Assembly: GCF_900167165.1 (NCBI RefSeq)
Contig: NZ_FUXM01000017.1
Coordinates: 1-42,334 of the forward strand
Reading direction: 5' to 3'
DNA: 42,334 nucleotides
Source: Carboxydocella sporoproducens DSM 16521
GTDB lineage: Bacteria > Bacillota > GCA-003054495 > Carboxydocellales > Carboxydocellaceae
Under the pieces are notes generated by a model. The model did not search any database. It saw only the letters and a program-made list of their open reading frames with translations, and was not told where the DNA came from. Positions 33,004 to 42,334 of the stretch are shown piece after piece. Each line of letters starts with the position of its first letter. Positions within the stretch are counted from its first letter, which is position 1. The position numbers and the translations under genes are program-made.

Positions 33004-33072
33004 TCTCGTATAAGCCGAAGAATATGGCTTCGGCGTCTCTACCAGATGACCGTAAATCATCTGACTACGAGA
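33004..33072 (+). promoter_or_regulatory. Guanine riboswitch aptamer (purine class)
   Basis: The three-way junction is clear: P1 TCTCGTA (33004-33010) with TACGAGA (33066-33072), P2 GCCGAAG/CTTCGGC, P3 AGATGA/TCATCT, and the junction text GTCTCTACC and CCGTAAAT. The specificity base in GACTACG is C, which in characterised purine aptamers selects guanine or hypoxanthine rather than adenine. Confidence 0.93.
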
Positions 33073-33075
33073 GAA

Positions 33076-33172
33076 AGTGTGCCTAGGGTTCCGCCGGTTT
33101 TATGGCCGGGTCTGTGACCGAGTGGCACAGGTGGGTATTTTTTACCCGCTACACCGATGGGACAAAAGCCCG
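33076..33172 (+). promoter_or_regulatory. ykkC-class riboswitch, probably the PRPP subtype
   Basis: The diagnostic ykkC pieces occur in order: GCCTAGGGTTCCGCC (33081-33095), GACCGAGTGG, and GGGACAAAAGCCC (33159-33171). TGTGCC (33078-33083) pairs with GGCACA (33124-33129). ykkC RNAs sense guanidine, ppGpp or PRPP depending on subtype. The tandem placement four bases after a guanine aptamer and upstream of purine genes matches the published guanine-PRPP tandem logic gate, so PRPP is the likely ligand; this is inferred from context. Confidence 0.88.
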
Positions 33173-33240
33173 GACGGGTAGGTTTCTTCTCGTATTTTTT
33201 CGCGGAAGAAGTCTGCCTGTCCGGGCCAATTTTCTTTTGG
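33168..33240 (+). terminator. Terminator of the tandem riboswitch leader
   Basis: GCCCGGAC (33168-33175) through TTTCTTC pairs with GAAGAAG (about 33205-33211) through GTCCGGGC (33219-33226), more than 20 pairs with some G-T, followed by CAATTTTCTTTT. Its 5' arm shares the GCCC of the ykkC aptamer, so folding of that aptamer should prevent the terminator. Confidence 0.85.
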
Positions 33241-33323
33241 AGGTGAAAAGTAGTAGAGATTTTACGGTTAGGAGAAACTATGGCTGATTAAACTCACTAC
33301 CATGGATGCTAGGAGGCGTAGAG

Positions 33324-34694
33324 ATGCTAGAGAAACTGTTCAAATTGCGGGAACGCAACACCACTGTTGGTACGGAAATCATTGCCGGTTTGACTACTTT
33401 TATGACCATGGCCTACATACTGGCGGTTAACCCCGGTATCCTTTCTACCACCGGGATGGACTATGATGCGGTTTTCTTCGCTACCTGTGTGGCAGCAGGG
33501 ATTGTAACTATCGCTATGGGTCTGTTTGTCAACTTCCCCATCGCTCTGGCTCCGGGCATGGGCCTGAATGCCTACTTTGCCGTAGTGGCGGCTAAAGGCG
33601 GAGAATTTACCTGGCAGGCAGCTCTGGGGGCAGTTTTCATTTCCGGTATTATCTTTCTAATCCTGACCGTCACCAATATCCGGCAGTTGCTGGTGGTTGC
33701 CGTACCCAATTCCCTGAAAAAAGCCATTACTGTCGGGATCGGTCTCTTTATTACTATTATCGGTTTTAAGACTTCGCATTTGCTGGTCGCAGGTTTGCAT
33801 GTTATTCCTCCTACCCTGGAGACTTTGAATAAAACTAATGGTATTGCCGGTTCCCTGCTCTTCTTTGAATGGGATCTAAAGCTGGGCAACCTGACCCATG
33901 CCGAACCCTTGCTGGCCCTGATTGGCCTGGCCATTACCGGGATTCTCATGGCCCGGCGAGTAAAAGGCTCCCTGCTCTGGGGGATTATCTTAACCACTTT
34001 AATTGGGATTCCGATGGGTGTTACTCCGATTGACAAATTCCAGTATGCCCTGCCCAAGTTGAGTAACCTGGCGGTAGGTAAACTGGATATCATGGGAGCC
34101 CTGGAACATGGTCTGATTGCTGTAGTGCTGACCTTTACCTTCGTGGAATTGTTTGATACCTTTGGTACCCTGGTGGGTACTGCTGGCCGGGCTGGCTTGC
34201 TGGATGAGACCGGCAACAATCCTTATATCGGCCGGGCCATGCTGGTGGATGCCCTGGGGGTCAGTTTCGGTGCTCTGATGGGTACCAGTACTGTTACTGC
34301 TTATATTGAAAGCGCAGCCGGGATTGGGGAAGGTGGACGCACCGGCTTGACTGCTGTAACCACCGGGGTACTGTTTCTGGCTGCCCTCTTCCTGGCTCCT
34401 TTCTTTAAGCTGATTCCCGATGCTGCTACAGCTCCGGCCCTGATTATTGTAGGCTTGCTAATGGCTTCTGCCATTAAAGAAATCGATTTTGATGATTTCA
34501 CTGAAAGCATGCCTGCTTTCTTAACTATGACGGTAATGCCCTTTACCTATAATATCGCCAATGGGATTTCGGCTGGTATCGTTTTCTACACTGTGCTGAA
34601 GGTGGTTACCGGCCGGACTAAGGAAGTGCACTGGCTAATGTGGATTCTCACCGCTCTGGTGTTAAGCCGTTACGTTTTCATCGGAGCGGAATAA
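33324..34694 (+). CDS. NCS2/AzgA-type guanine-hypoxanthine permease
   Basis: The 456-residue membrane protein belongs to the PbuG/PbuO-like purine permeases: [20 protein letters not shown] near the N-terminus, [46 protein letters not shown] and multiple hydrophobic segments (about 12). It imports guanine, hypoxanthine or related bases. ATG at 33324 follows AGGAGG by seven bases; the frame start at 33306 is rejected. It is the first gene behind the guanine and ykkC riboswitches and shares the transcript with purE. Confidence 0.93.
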   Translation: MLEKLFKLRERNTTVGTEIIAGLTTFMTMAYILAVNPGILSTTGMDYDAVFFATCVAAGIVTIAMGLFVNFPIALAPGMGLNAYFAVVAAKGGEFTWQAALGAVFISGIIFLILTVTNIRQLLVVAVPNSLKKAITVGIGLFITIIGFKTSHLLVAGLHVIPPTLETLNKTNGIAGSLLFFEWDLKLGNLTHAEPLLALIGLAITGILMARRVKGSLLWGIILTTLIGIPMGVTPIDKFQYALPKLSNLAVGKLDIMGALEHGLIAVVLTFTFVELFDTFGTLVGTAGRAGLLDETGNNPYIGRAMLVDALGVSFGALMGTSTVTAYIESAAGIGEGGRTGLTAVTTGVLFLAALFLAPFFKLIPDAATAPALIIVGLLMASAIKEIDFDDFTESMPAFLTMTVMPFTYNIANGISAGIVFYTVLKVVTGRTKEVHWLMWILTALVLSRYVFIGAE

Positions 34695-34720
34695 GGAAAA
34701 AATTCAGGAGGGATGAGTTG

Positions 34721-35245
34721 ATGGCAAAACTGGTTGGAATCATCATGGGCAGTGACTCTGACTTGCCGATCATGGCTGAAGCGGCCAAAGTGCTGGATCA
34801 ATTTGGAGTAGAGTATGAAGTCAAGATCTCTTCCGCCCATCGGGCCCCGGAGGTGACCATTGAGTGGGCTAAAGGGGCAGTGGAACGGGGCCTGGAGGTG
34901 ATTATTGCCGGTGCCGGAGTAGCTGCCCATCTGCCCGGAGTGGTGGCTGCAGTGACACCATTGCCGGTAATTGGTGTACCAATAAAAGCTGGGGCCCTCA
35001 ATGGTATTGACGCGCTGTACGCTATAGTGCAGATGCCCAGTGGCATTCCGGTCGCTACTGTAGCTATCAATGGAGCAAAGAATGCAGGATTGCTGGCTGT
35101 CCAAATCCTGGCATCAACCAGACCGGAATTGCAGGCCAAACTGGTGGAGTACCGCCGGAAGCTGGCTGAGGAAGTACAGGCAAAGGCGGACAAACTGCAG
35201 CAATTGGGCATTGACGGTTATCTGGCCCAAAAACAGCAGGGCTAA
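34721..35245 (+). CDS. purE: N5-carboxyaminoimidazole ribonucleotide mutase
   Basis: PurE rearranges N5-CAIR to CAIR. The 174-residue protein starts [16 protein letters not shown], has ISSAHRAPE and [15 protein letters not shown], and has the usual class I length. ATG at 34721 follows AGGAGGG; the longer frame overlaps the permease gene. No purK is present in the window, so the N5-CAIR synthetase must be elsewhere or be bypassed. A hairpin with a T tract follows its stop. Confidence 0.96.
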   Translation: MAKLVGIIMGSDSDLPIMAEAAKVLDQFGVEYEVKISSAHRAPEVTIEWAKGAVERGLEVIIAGAGVAAHLPGVVAAVTPLPVIGVPIKAGALNGIDALYAIVQMPSGIPVATVAINGAKNAGLLAVQILASTRPELQAKLVEYRRKLAEEVQAKADKLQQLGIDGYLAQKQQG

Positions 35246-35247
35246 AG

Positions 35248-35340
35248 AGGACCGCCCCGGAATTTTCAACTCGTCCCTGACCCAGGCAGCCAGGTCCTCG
35301 CCATAAAACGAGGGTTTGGTCTGCCTGGGATTATTTTTAG
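35248..35340 (+). terminator. Intercistronic hairpin/attenuator between purE and purB
   Basis: CCCAGGCAG and CCAGGTCCTCG (35281-35300) pair with CGAGGGTTTGG and CTGCCTGGG (35309-35329), about 20 pairs with one bulged T, followed by ATTATTTTT. It has the form of an intrinsic terminator within the operon. GAGGACC at 35248-35254, just after the purE stop, is a perfect complement of GGTCCTC (35293-35299) in the 5' arm and could form an alternative structure. Confidence 0.65.
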
Positions 35341-35361
35341 CAAAGGAGTGCTGAGAAGAGG

Positions 35362-36654
35362 ATGATTGAGCGTTACACCTTGCCGGAAATGGGGAGAATC
35401 TGGTCAGAAGAAAACAAGTATCGCAAATGGTTACAGGTGGAAATAGCTGCCTGTGAAGCTATGGCAGAGCTGGGCATGATTCCGGCTGACGCAGTAGCGG
35501 AAATCAAGGCCAAAGCTGATTTCAGTGTAGAACGCATCCTTGAGATTGAACAGGTAACCAATCATGACGTAATCGCTTTTTTGACCTGTGTGGCTGAGCG
35601 GGTGGGTGAAGCCAGCCGTTTTATCCACCTGGGTATGACTTCTTCCGATGTGCTGGATACGGCCTTGGCCCTGCAGATGAAAGAAGCCGGGGAAATCCTC
35701 CTGGGCCAGCTGCGGGAACTTTACCAGATATTGCTGGAAAAGGCGCAGGAGTATCGCTATACCCCCATGATTGGGCGCACTCATGGCATTCATGCTGAAC
35801 CCATTACCTTTGGCCTGAAAATGCTGTTGTGGGCGGCGGAAACAGAGCGCAATCTGACCAGGCTCCAGGCAGCATTAGAGGATATCTCTACTGGCATGAT
35901 TTCAGGGGCAGTAGGCACCTATGCCAATATCGATCCACGGGTGGAGGAAATCGCCTGCCGTAAATTGGGCTTAAGACCGGCGAAAGTTTCTACCCAGATT
36001 ATCCAGCGGGACCGCCATGCAGCCTTCATGACCACCCTGGCTGTGATTGCGGGCAGCCTGGATAAATTCGCCACTGAAATCAGGAACCTGCAACGGACTG
36101 ATATTCTGGAAGTGGAAGAATTCTTCCAGAAAGGCCAGAAGGGCTCTTCGGCCATGCCTCATAAGCGCAATCCCATTACCTGTGAGCGTATTGCCGGCCT
36201 GGCCCGGGTGGTGCGGGCCAATGCTCTGGCGGCCCTGGAAAACCAGGCGCTCTGGCATGAACGGGACATTACCCATTCCTCGGTGGAACGGGTGATTATT
36301 CCTGACAGCACCATTGCTCTCAATTATATGTTGCACAAATTCATCGGAGTGATGAAAAACTTGCTGGTCTACCCGGAAAACATGCTGGCTAATATCAATA
36401 AGACCCATGGCCTGGTCTTTTCCCAGCGGGTGCTGCTGGCCCTGGTGGATAAGGGCTTGACCCGGGAAGCGGCCTATGCTCTGGTGCAGCGTAATGCCCT
36501 TCAAGCCTGGGAGACCAAACAGCCTTTCCTGGACCTGGTCCTGGCTGACCGGGAAATTACCGCTCATTTGAATGAGGAGGAAATCCGGGGGCTGTTCAAC
36601 TTCAATTACCACCTGGCCCAGGTGGATACCATCTTTGCTCGTTTCGGCTTATAA
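35362..36654 (+). CDS. purB: Adenylosuccinate lyase
   Basis: PurB cleaves SAICAR to AICAR and adenylosuccinate to AMP. The 430-residue protein has the superfamily signature [11 protein letters not shown] (about 261-271), [13 protein letters not shown] and [16 protein letters not shown]. Start at 35362 with AAAGGAG about 14 bases upstream and GAGG adjacent. It is separated from purE by 116 bp that hold a hairpin. Confidence 0.97.
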   Translation: MIERYTLPEMGRIWSEENKYRKWLQVEIAACEAMAELGMIPADAVAEIKAKADFSVERILEIEQVTNHDVIAFLTCVAERVGEASRFIHLGMTSSDVLDTALALQMKEAGEILLGQLRELYQILLEKAQEYRYTPMIGRTHGIHAEPITFGLKMLLWAAETERNLTRLQAALEDISTGMISGAVGTYANIDPRVEEIACRKLGLRPAKVSTQIIQRDRHAAFMTTLAVIAGSLDKFATEIRNLQRTDILEVEEFFQKGQKGSSAMPHKRNPITCERIAGLARVVRANALAALENQALWHERDITHSSVERVIIPDSTIALNYMLHKFIGVMKNLLVYPENMLANINKTHGLVFSQRVLLALVDKGLTREAAYALVQRNALQAWETKQPFLDLVLADREITAHLNEEEIRGLFNFNYHLAQVDTIFARFGL

Positions 36655-36679
36655 AATTAACAAGTTAGGAGGAAGGCAG

Positions 36680-37387
36680 ATGCAAAAAGGCGAATTCTTA
36701 TACGAGGGCAAGGCCAAAAAAATCTATGCTACTGATCAGCCCGGTCTGGTCTGGATTGAGTACAAGGATGATGCTACTGCTTTCAATGGCTTAAAGAAGG
36801 GGACCATTAGTGGTAAAGGGGAGCTGAATAACAAGATTTCTGCTTACTTTTTCCAGCTGCTGGCCCAGAAGGGGATTGAAAGTCACTTTGTCCAGCTGGT
36901 CAGTGATAATGAGCAGATCGTTAAAAAAGTTGAAATCGTACCTCTGGAAGTAGTAGTGCGCAATATCGCTGCCGGCTCCCTGGCCAAGCGGCTGGGCCTG
37001 GAGGAAGGAACTGCCATGCAGCAACCCGTTGTAGAGCTATATTACAAAAATGATGAGCTGGGAGATCCCCTGATTAACTACTATCATGCTCTGGCTCTGG
37101 GGCTGGCAACCCGGGAAGAAATGCTCTACATGGAAGAAATGGGCCTGAAAATCAACGCTATTTTACAGGAATATCTCCGCGACAAAGAAATCATCCTGGT
37201 GGACTTCAAACTGGAATTTGGCCGGGTAGATGGTAAAATCATTCTGGCTGATGAAATTTCCCCTGATACCTGCCGTTTCTGGGATGCAGAGACCAGGGAA
37301 AAACTGGACAAAGACCGCTTCCGTCGTGATCTGGGCGGAGTGGAGGAAGCCTATCAGGAAGTGTATCGCCGGTTGACCGGCAACTAA
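36680..37387 (+). CDS. purC: SAICAR synthetase
   Basis: PurC joins CAIR and aspartate. The 235-residue protein starts [14 protein letters not shown] after five residues, has [34 protein letters not shown] and [26 protein letters not shown] precedes the ATG at 36680; the longer frame lies inside purB. It is 25 bp after purB. Confidence 0.97.
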   Translation: MQKGEFLYEGKAKKIYATDQPGLVWIEYKDDATAFNGLKKGTISGKGELNNKISAYFFQLLAQKGIESHFVQLVSDNEQIVKKVEIVPLEVVVRNIAAGSLAKRLGLEEGTAMQQPVVELYYKNDELGDPLINYYHALALGLATREEMLYMEEMGLKINAILQEYLRDKEIILVDFKLEFGRVDGKIILADEISPDTCRFWDAETREKLDKDRFRRDLGGVEEAYQEVYRRLTGN

Positions 37388-37405
37388 TAATTAGGGGGAG
37401 AAACC

Positions 37406-38815
37406 ATGGCGGGGGAAATAAAAGACGAATGCGGTGTATTTGGGATTTATTTGCCTGGTGGCGAAGTAGCCCAGATCACCTATTATGGCCTCTATGCCCT
37501 CCAGCACCGGGGACAGGAGAGCGCCGGAATTGCTGTGGCTGACGGTAAGGAAATCCGCCTCCATAAAGGCATGGGCCTGGTGCCAGCTGTATTTCAGGAT
37601 AAAGATTTACAAAGCCTGAAAGGGTATATTGCCTGTGGTCATGTCCGTTATTCTACCACAGGAGCCAGTTCGCCCATTAATGCCCAGCCCCTGGTTTTTC
37701 GCTATGCCAAGGGAATGCTGGCAGTAGCCCACAATGGCAACCTGGTCAATGCCTATGAATTAAGGAAGAATCTTACCGCCCGTGGGTCCCTCTTTCAGTC
37801 CACCATTGACACGGAAGTGATTATCAACCTGCTGGCCCGGCATAGCCAGGGCGGGATAGAGGATGCTGTCCATAAAACCATGATTGACCTCAAAGGCTCC
37901 TATTCCCTGGTGATCATGACCCAGGATAAATTGCTGGGAGTGCGGGATCCCCATGGCATCCGTCCCCTCTGTCTGGGGCGGCTAGGGGATGGCTATGTGA
38001 TTGCTTCCGAAAGCTGTGCACTGGATACGGTGGGAGCTACTTTCCTGCGGGATGTTGAGCCGGGGGAAGTGGTGGTAATCGATGAAAATGGCCTGCATTC
38101 CCGCCAGGCTTTACCGCCTCAGAAGCAGACCTGCATTTTCGAATATATCTATTTTGCCCGGCCCGACAGCCGCATTGATGGCTTCGGGGTCAACTGGTGC
38201 CGGCGCCAGATGGGGCGGCAGCTGGCCCGGGAGGCTCCCCGGGATGTAGATGTGGTCATTTCTGTGCCTGATTCCGGCACGGCAGCAGCGCGAGGCTATG
38301 CCGAAGAGCTGGGCCTGCCCTTTGAAGAAGGGCTGATGAAAAACCGCTACATTGGCCGCACTTTTATCCAGCCATCTCAGGCCTTAAGGGAGCTGGCGGT
38401 GCGGTTAAAACTCAATCCCATTATTTCGGTAGTGAAAGATAAGCGCCTGGTGCTGGTGGATGACTCCATTGTACGGGGCACGACCAGTCGCCGCATTGTC
38501 AAAATGCTGCGGGAAGCGGGGGCGAAAGAAATTCACTTGCTGATCAGCAGTCCGCCCATTTTGCATCCCTGTTACTATGGTATTGATACTTCGGAACGGA
38601 GTGAACTGATCGCTGCCCAGAAAAGTGTGGAAGAGATAGCCCAGTATATCGGGGTGGATAGCCTGCATTATCTCAGCCTGGAAGGCCTGCTGGCTGTATT
38701 TCAGGCTGATGTCAATCAGGGCTTCTGTACCGCCTGTTTTAATGGTCAATATCCCGTCCCCATCCCGCCGGAAGCGGGGAAACACATTCTGGAAAAAGGG
38801 GGGTCTTGCTGTTGA
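37406..38815 (+). CDS. purF: Amidophosphoribosyltransferase, iron-sulfur type
   Basis: PurF makes phosphoribosylamine from PRPP and glutamine, the first committed step. The 469-residue precursor has nucleophile C9 after an eight-residue propeptide (MAGEIKDE), as in B. subtilis. The PRPP loop [16 protein letters not shown] is at about 347-362. C243, C389, C441 and C444 match the four ligands of the B. subtilis [4Fe-4S] cluster, so this enzyme should be cluster-dependent and oxygen-sensitive. GGGGGAG precedes the ATG. Confidence 0.97.
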   Translation: MAGEIKDECGVFGIYLPGGEVAQITYYGLYALQHRGQESAGIAVADGKEIRLHKGMGLVPAVFQDKDLQSLKGYIACGHVRYSTTGASSPINAQPLVFRYAKGMLAVAHNGNLVNAYELRKNLTARGSLFQSTIDTEVIINLLARHSQGGIEDAVHKTMIDLKGSYSLVIMTQDKLLGVRDPHGIRPLCLGRLGDGYVIASESCALDTVGATFLRDVEPGEVVVIDENGLHSRQALPPQKQTCIFEYIYFARPDSRIDGFGVNWCRRQMGRQLAREAPRDVDVVISVPDSGTAAARGYAEELGLPFEEGLMKNRYIGRTFIQPSQALRELAVRLKLNPIISVVKDKRLVLVDDSIVRGTTSRRIVKMLREAGAKEIHLLISSPPILHPCYYGIDTSERSELIAAQKSVEEIAQYIGVDSLHYLSLEGLLAVFQADVNQGFCTACFNGQYPVPIPPEAGKHILEKGGSCC

Positions 38816-39840
38816 AAGGCTTGACCTATAAAGAAGCCGGCGTAGATATTGATGCCGGCAATCGCGCCGTAGAACTGATTAAGGAAAAAGTCAGGAAAAC
38901 CATGCGACCGGAAGTCTTGACAGATATCGGCGGCTTTGGTGGGCTGTTTGCCCTGGATATCAGCAAATACCGGCAGCCGGTGCTGGTCAGCGGCACTGAT
39001 GGGGTAGGGACCAAGCTGCGGGTGGCCATGCTGATGGATAAACATGACACCATTGGCATCGACTGTGTGGCCATGTGTGTCAATGATATCCTGGTTCAGG
39101 GGGCAGAACCCCTCTTTTTCCTTGACTACCTGGCAGTGGGTAAACTGGATCCGGAACAGGTAGCCGCTATTGTTGGCGGCATTGCCGAAGGCTGCCGGGA
39201 GGCAGGCTGTGCGCTCATCGGGGGCGAAACGGCGGAAATGCCCGGTTTTTACCCGCCGGGAGAATATGATGTGGCCGGTTTTGCTGTGGGAGTGGTGGAT
39301 AAGGAGAAAATTCTCGACGGCTCCCGGGTGCGGGAAGGCATGACGGTGCTGGGCCTGGCTTCTCACGGTCTCCATTCCAATGGCTATTCCCTGGCCCGTA
39401 AAGTCTTGCTGGAGCGGGCCGGACTGAACCTTGACCTCTACCTGCCGGAACTGGGTTGTACTGTAGGGGAGGAGTTGCTGAAACCTACCCGTATTTATGT
39501 ACGTTCCCTCCTGCCCCTGGTTCAGGAAGGGCGCATCGCTGCCCTGGCCCATATTACCGGCGGGGGACTGCTGGAAAATATCCCGCGGGTATTGCCGCCG
39601 GGTCTGGGGGTGGAGTTAACCGCCGGCAGCTGGCCGATTCCACCGATTTTTGATTTGATTGAGAAGCTGGGGCATATAGCCAAAGAGGAAATGGCCCGTA
39701 CCTTTAATCTGGGGATTGGCATGGTGGCTATCGTCGCGGCTGAGGAAGCGCCGGCCATCGCTGACCGTTTGAAGGCTGCCGGGGAAAAGGTCTATACCAT
39801 CGGCCGGGTGGTAGCCGGGGCCGGAGTGCAGGTGGTGTGA
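38812..39840 (+). CDS. purM: Phosphoribosylformylglycinamidine cyclo-ligase
   Basis: PurM cyclises FGAM to AIR. The 342-residue protein has [52 protein letters not shown] and [16 protein letters not shown] at 38812 is preferred: GGGGGG ends eight bases upstream and the start overlaps the purF stop as TTGA. A TTG two codons earlier would sit too close to that site. Confidence 0.96.
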   Translation: MKGLTYKEAGVDIDAGNRAVELIKEKVRKTMRPEVLTDIGGFGGLFALDISKYRQPVLVSGTDGVGTKLRVAMLMDKHDTIGIDCVAMCVNDILVQGAEPLFFLDYLAVGKLDPEQVAAIVGGIAEGCREAGCALIGGETAEMPGFYPPGEYDVAGFAVGVVDKEKILDGSRVREGMTVLGLASHGLHSNGYSLARKVLLERAGLNLDLYLPELGCTVGEELLKPTRIYVRSLLPLVQEGRIAALAHITGGGLLENIPRVLPPGLGVELTAGSWPIPPIFDLIEKLGHIAKEEMARTFNLGIGMVAIVAAEEAPAIADRLKAAGEKVYTIGRVVAGAGVQVV

Positions 39841-39841
39841 G

Positions 39842-40468
39842 ATGCTAAAACTGGGAGTGCTGGTTTCCGGGCGGGGCTCGAATTTGCAGGCATTGCTGGA
39901 TGCCCGGGCCCGGGGAGAACTGAAAGCAGAAGTGGCGGTAGTGATCAGCGACAAGGCGGGGGCCCTGGCTTTAGAACGAGCCAGGGCCGCCGGAGTGCCT
40001 GCCTATCATGTTGATCCCAGGGCTTATCCGGATAAAGCAGCCTATGAACAGGAAATCTGCCGGCTGCTAAAGGAAAATGGAGTGGAACTGGTAGTGCTGG
40101 CTGGTTATTTGCGCCTGGTGGGACCGGTGCTGCTGGCAGCCTACCCGGAGCGGATTATCAATATCCATCCTTCGTTGTTGCCCGCTTTTCCCGGGCTGGA
40201 GGCCCAGCGCCAGGCCTGGGAATACGGGGTAAAAATCAGTGGATGCACGGTGCATTTCGTTGATGAGGGGCTGGATAGCGGGCCCATCATCCTGCAGGCA
40301 GCCGTGCCGGTGGAGGAAGGGGATACGGCAGCTGAGCTGGCGGCCCGGATTCTGGCTGAGGAACATAAACTTCTGCCCCGGACAGTCAATTTGATTGCCG
40401 AAGGCAGAGTAAAGATAGTAGGGCGGCGGGTACAGATTGAGCCGCAGGACAGAAAGGAGGCTTTCTGA
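39842..40468 (+). CDS. purN: Phosphoribosylglycinamide formyltransferase
   Basis: PurN formylates GAR using 10-formyl-tetrahydrofolate. The 208-residue protein has [16 protein letters not shown], catalytic N107 and H109 in [13 protein letters not shown], and [13 protein letters not shown] with the catalytic aspartate. It starts one base after purM and overlaps purH by one base. Confidence 0.96.
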   Translation: MLKLGVLVSGRGSNLQALLDARARGELKAEVAVVISDKAGALALERARAAGVPAYHVDPRAYPDKAAYEQEICRLLKENGVELVVLAGYLRLVGPVLLAAYPERIINIHPSLLPAFPGLEAQRQAWEYGVKISGCTVHFVDEGLDSGPIILQAAVPVEEGDTAAELAARILAEEHKLLPRTVNLIAEGRVKIVGRRVQIEPQDRKEAF

Positions 40469-42006
40469 TGAAACGAGCGCTGATCAGCGTTTCTGATAAA
40501 ACCGGGGTGACGGAACTGGCCCGGGGTCTGGTAGAACTGGGCTGGGAACTGGTTTCCACCGGAGGTACTTATAAGACCATCAAGGAAGCGGGAATTCCCG
40601 TAACCTATGTCAGTGAAATTACCGGTTTTCCTGAGATTCTGGATGGACGGGTAAAAACCCTGCACCCCAAAATCCATGGGGGCATCCTGGCCCGGCGCAC
40701 GCCGGAACACCTGGCCCAGCTGGCCGAACAGGGGATCGGGACTATTGATCTGGTGGCTGTTAACCTCTATCCCTTCCGGCAAACCATCAGCAAGCCGGGA
40801 GTGACTCTGGAGGAAGCCATCGAGAATATCGATATCGGGGGCCCGGCCATGGTACGGGCTGCCGCCAAAAACCACGAGAGCGTGGTGATTGTAGTCAATC
40901 CCCAGCGCTATTCCCAGGTCCTTAACTATTTGCGGGAAGAAGGGGAAGTGCCTTTGGTTATGCGCCGCCAGCTAGCAGCGGAAGCATATTGCCATACGGC
41001 CCAGTATGATGCCATGATCAGCCAGTATCTGTTTGGCCAGACCGGGGAACGGCCGGGATTGCTGACAGAAGACTTGATTCTGGCCGGCAACAAGGTGCAG
41101 ACGCTACGTTATGGCGAAAATCCCCAGCAGCAGGCAGCCTTTTATCGCCTGCCCGGCTATGCTGCCTCCGGAGTAGCCGGGGCGGAACAGCTGCAGGGCA
41201 AGGAACTGTCCTTCAATAACCTGCTGGACACCCAGGCGGCCTGGAATCTGGTCCAGGAATTTACCCAGCCGGCGGCGGTGATTGTTAAACACAACAATCC
41301 TTGCGGAGCAGCTATTGCCGAAGATATTGCCACTGCCTACCGCAAGGCCCTGCAGGCTGACCCGGTTTCCGCTTTTGGCGGGATAGTTGCCCTTAACCGG
41401 GAAGTGGATGGAGAAACGGCCAGAGAGCTGACGGAAATCTTTCTGGAAGTGATTGCTGCCCCTGCCTTTAGTGAAGAGGCCAAAACCATCCTGGCAGCCA
41501 AATCCAACCTGCGCTTACTGGTTATGCCTGCCGGGAATGCCACCGTATTTCCCTATGACCTGCGGGTAGTAGGCAGCGGTCTCCTGGTCCAGGAAGCTGA
41601 TACAAGAGAAATAACTGCTGCTGATCTGCGGGTAGTGAGCCAGAAACAGCCCACACCGGAGCAAATCGAGGAAATGCTGTTTGCCTGGCGAGTGGTCAAG
41701 CATGTCAAATCCAATGCTATCGTGGTTACCAAAGGGGGCGTTACCCTGGGAGTCGGAGCTGGTCAGATGAACCGGGTGGGTTCGGCCCGCATTGCCCTGG
41801 AACAAGCCGGCGAAAAGGCAGCCGGGGCGGTCCTGGCTTCAGATGCTTTCTTCCCCTTCCCCGACACGGTGGAACTGGCAGCCCGGGCCGGAATCAGTGC
41901 TATCATTCAGACCGGTGGGGCCCTCAGGGATGAGGAAGTAATCGCAGCGGCTGACCGGTTGGGCCTGGTAATGGTACTGACGGGAGTGCGGCATTTCAAA
42001 CACTGA
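40468..42006 (+). CDS. purH: Bifunctional AICAR transformylase/IMP cyclohydrolase
   Basis: PurH carries out the last two steps to IMP. The 512-residue protein has an N-terminal MGS-like cyclohydrolase ([40 protein letters not shown]) and a C-terminal transformylase with K274-H275 in VKHNNPCG and the ending GVRHFKH. AAAGGAGG precedes the ATG, which overlaps the purN stop. The text after its stop (GAGGAGGTAAGCAGC) looks like a ribosome binding site for a next gene that is not there. Confidence 0.97.
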   Translation: MKRALISVSDKTGVTELARGLVELGWELVSTGGTYKTIKEAGIPVTYVSEITGFPEILDGRVKTLHPKIHGGILARRTPEHLAQLAEQGIGTIDLVAVNLYPFRQTISKPGVTLEEAIENIDIGGPAMVRAAAKNHESVVIVVNPQRYSQVLNYLREEGEVPLVMRRQLAAEAYCHTAQYDAMISQYLFGQTGERPGLLTEDLILAGNKVQTLRYGENPQQQAAFYRLPGYAASGVAGAEQLQGKELSFNNLLDTQAAWNLVQEFTQPAAVIVKHNNPCGAAIAEDIATAYRKALQADPVSAFGGIVALNREVDGETARELTEIFLEVIAAPAFSEEAKTILAAKSNLRLLVMPAGNATVFPYDLRVVGSGLLVQEADTREITAADLRVVSQKQPTPEQIEEMLFAWRVVKHVKSNAIVVTKGGVTLGVGAGQMNRVGSARIALEQAGEKAAGAVLASDAFFPFPDTVELAARAGISAIIQTGGALRDEEVIAAADRLGLVMVLTGVRHFKH

Positions 42007-42042
42007 GGAGGTAAGCAGCAGCTTCAGAAAACTAGACTATAA

Positions 42043-42071
42043 TTGATTGTATTTAACTGTTTTGCTACAAT
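42043..42071 (+). promoter_or_regulatory. Promoter of the mobile-element remnant
   Basis: TTGATT (42043-42048), 17 bp, TACAAT (42066-42071), with an ATG seven bases after the -10. Confidence 0.5.
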
Positions 42072-42077
42072 AAAAAA

Positions 42078-42134
42078 ATGGAACTATTATCCATTGGTGA
42101 GGCAGCAAAGTCCGGCAGGGTTTCGGGGAGCTGA
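42078..42134 (+). pseudogene. Truncated start of an IS607-type tnpA
   Basis: The 18-codon frame begins MELLSIGEAAK, which closely resembles the MerR-like start of IS607-family TnpA serine recombinases, then shifts to SGRVSGS and stops. Nearly all of tnpA is missing, consistent with an internal deletion. The TnpB-related gene starts in the same frame two codons after the stop. Confidence 0.5.
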
Positions 42135-42140
42135 TCAGGA

Positions 42141-42334
42141 ATGCCAGAGAAACACGAGAAGAACAAATTTAGCATAACTGTGTGCGGGGAGTTTTTTCCG
42201 GAGATTTACCCGGCTCACCGGTCTTCGAAATGGAGCCGGGGCGAAGAAGACCAGCTGACTACGGAGATGCGTCTCTTCTGTGCCTGTATGCGGTGGGCCT
42301 TTAACCGGCTCCTGGAAGGTGCTTCCCGCCATGA
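42141..42334 (+). CDS. TnpB-related (IS607/IS605 OrfB) protein, N-terminal part, cut by window edge
   Basis: An open frame of at least 64 codons runs off the right end. After a beta-like start (KFSITVCGEFFPEIYP) it has EMRLFCACMRWAFNRLLEG, which resembles the N-terminal helix of TnpB-related proteins of IS200/IS605 and IS607 elements. TnpB is an RNA-guided nuclease, but only the first part is visible, so activity cannot be judged. It follows the tnpA remnant. Confidence 0.55.
   Translation, partial: MPEKHEKNKFSITVCGEFFPEIYPAHRSSKWSRGEEDQLTTEMRLFCACMRWAFNRLLEGASRH

Overview
The window looks like part of the chromosome of an anaerobic, probably spore-forming and possibly thermophilic member of the Clostridia (Bacillota), with moderate G+C. 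The pointers are a class III (anaerobic) ribonucleotide reductase with NrdR, a TPP riboswitch-controlled thiD2-thiC pair, single-chain PurL, an iron-sulfur PurF, a SleL-like cortex-type hydrolase, TTG starts and strong purine-rich ribosome binding sites. A Moorella/Carboxydocella/Desulfotomaculum-type organism fits, but the genus is a guess.

Layout. 1-430: the 3' end of an rRNA operon (23S, tRNA-Asn, 5S, terminator), with tRNA-Asn inserted between 23S and 5S and touching 5S. 525-4020: the nrd operon (nrdR, nrdD, a separate glycyl-radical-domain protein, nrdG) behind two NrdR boxes. 4043-4831: a small unknown gene and a PilZ protein. 4834-6654: TPP riboswitch, thiD2, thiC. 6648-8240: two minus-strand genes (an exported unknown protein and a radical SAM protein). 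8325-11093: a YkvA/DUF1232 protein and a Ski2-like helicase. 11218-14639: a peptidoglycan-binding GH18 glucosaminidase, a PAS/HD-GYP protein and a zinc-ribbon miniprotein. 14656-16029: TetR, tRNA-Thr and a ferritin-like protein. 16172-18311: an L,D-transpeptidase, a 50-residue miniprotein, MazG and a membrane-anchored unknown. 18368-20463: hpt-guaA. 20595-24665: hemE-hemH-hemY plus a flavodoxin-like protein. 24773-26938: a two-component system followed by an apparently regulated promoter driving only a gene stub. 26981-28733: LysR and Fic. 28735-28990: an unassigned structured RNA. 29130-32903: purL. 32907-42006: a PurBox-like pair, promoter, tandem guanine and ykkC (probably PRPP) riboswitches, then purine permease-purE-purB-purC-purF-purM-purN-purH. 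42043-42334: an IS607-like remnant with a TnpB-related gene running off the edge.

Purine metabolism dominates: hpt and guaA (salvage and GMP synthesis), purL under its own promoter, and a permease plus purE-B-C-F-M-N-H under RNA control. Only purD of the usual set is missing; the mobile-element remnant sits where it might be expected.

The most interesting items are the split anaerobic ribonucleotide reductase whose radical domain is a separate 102-residue protein, the two-riboswitch leader, an intercistronic hairpin between purE and purB, the structured RNA upstream of purL, three 11-bp direct repeats ahead of a decapitated gene, and intrinsic-terminator-like hairpins antisense inside two minus-strand genes. 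All functional statements come from reading motifs; no database search or folding program was run.
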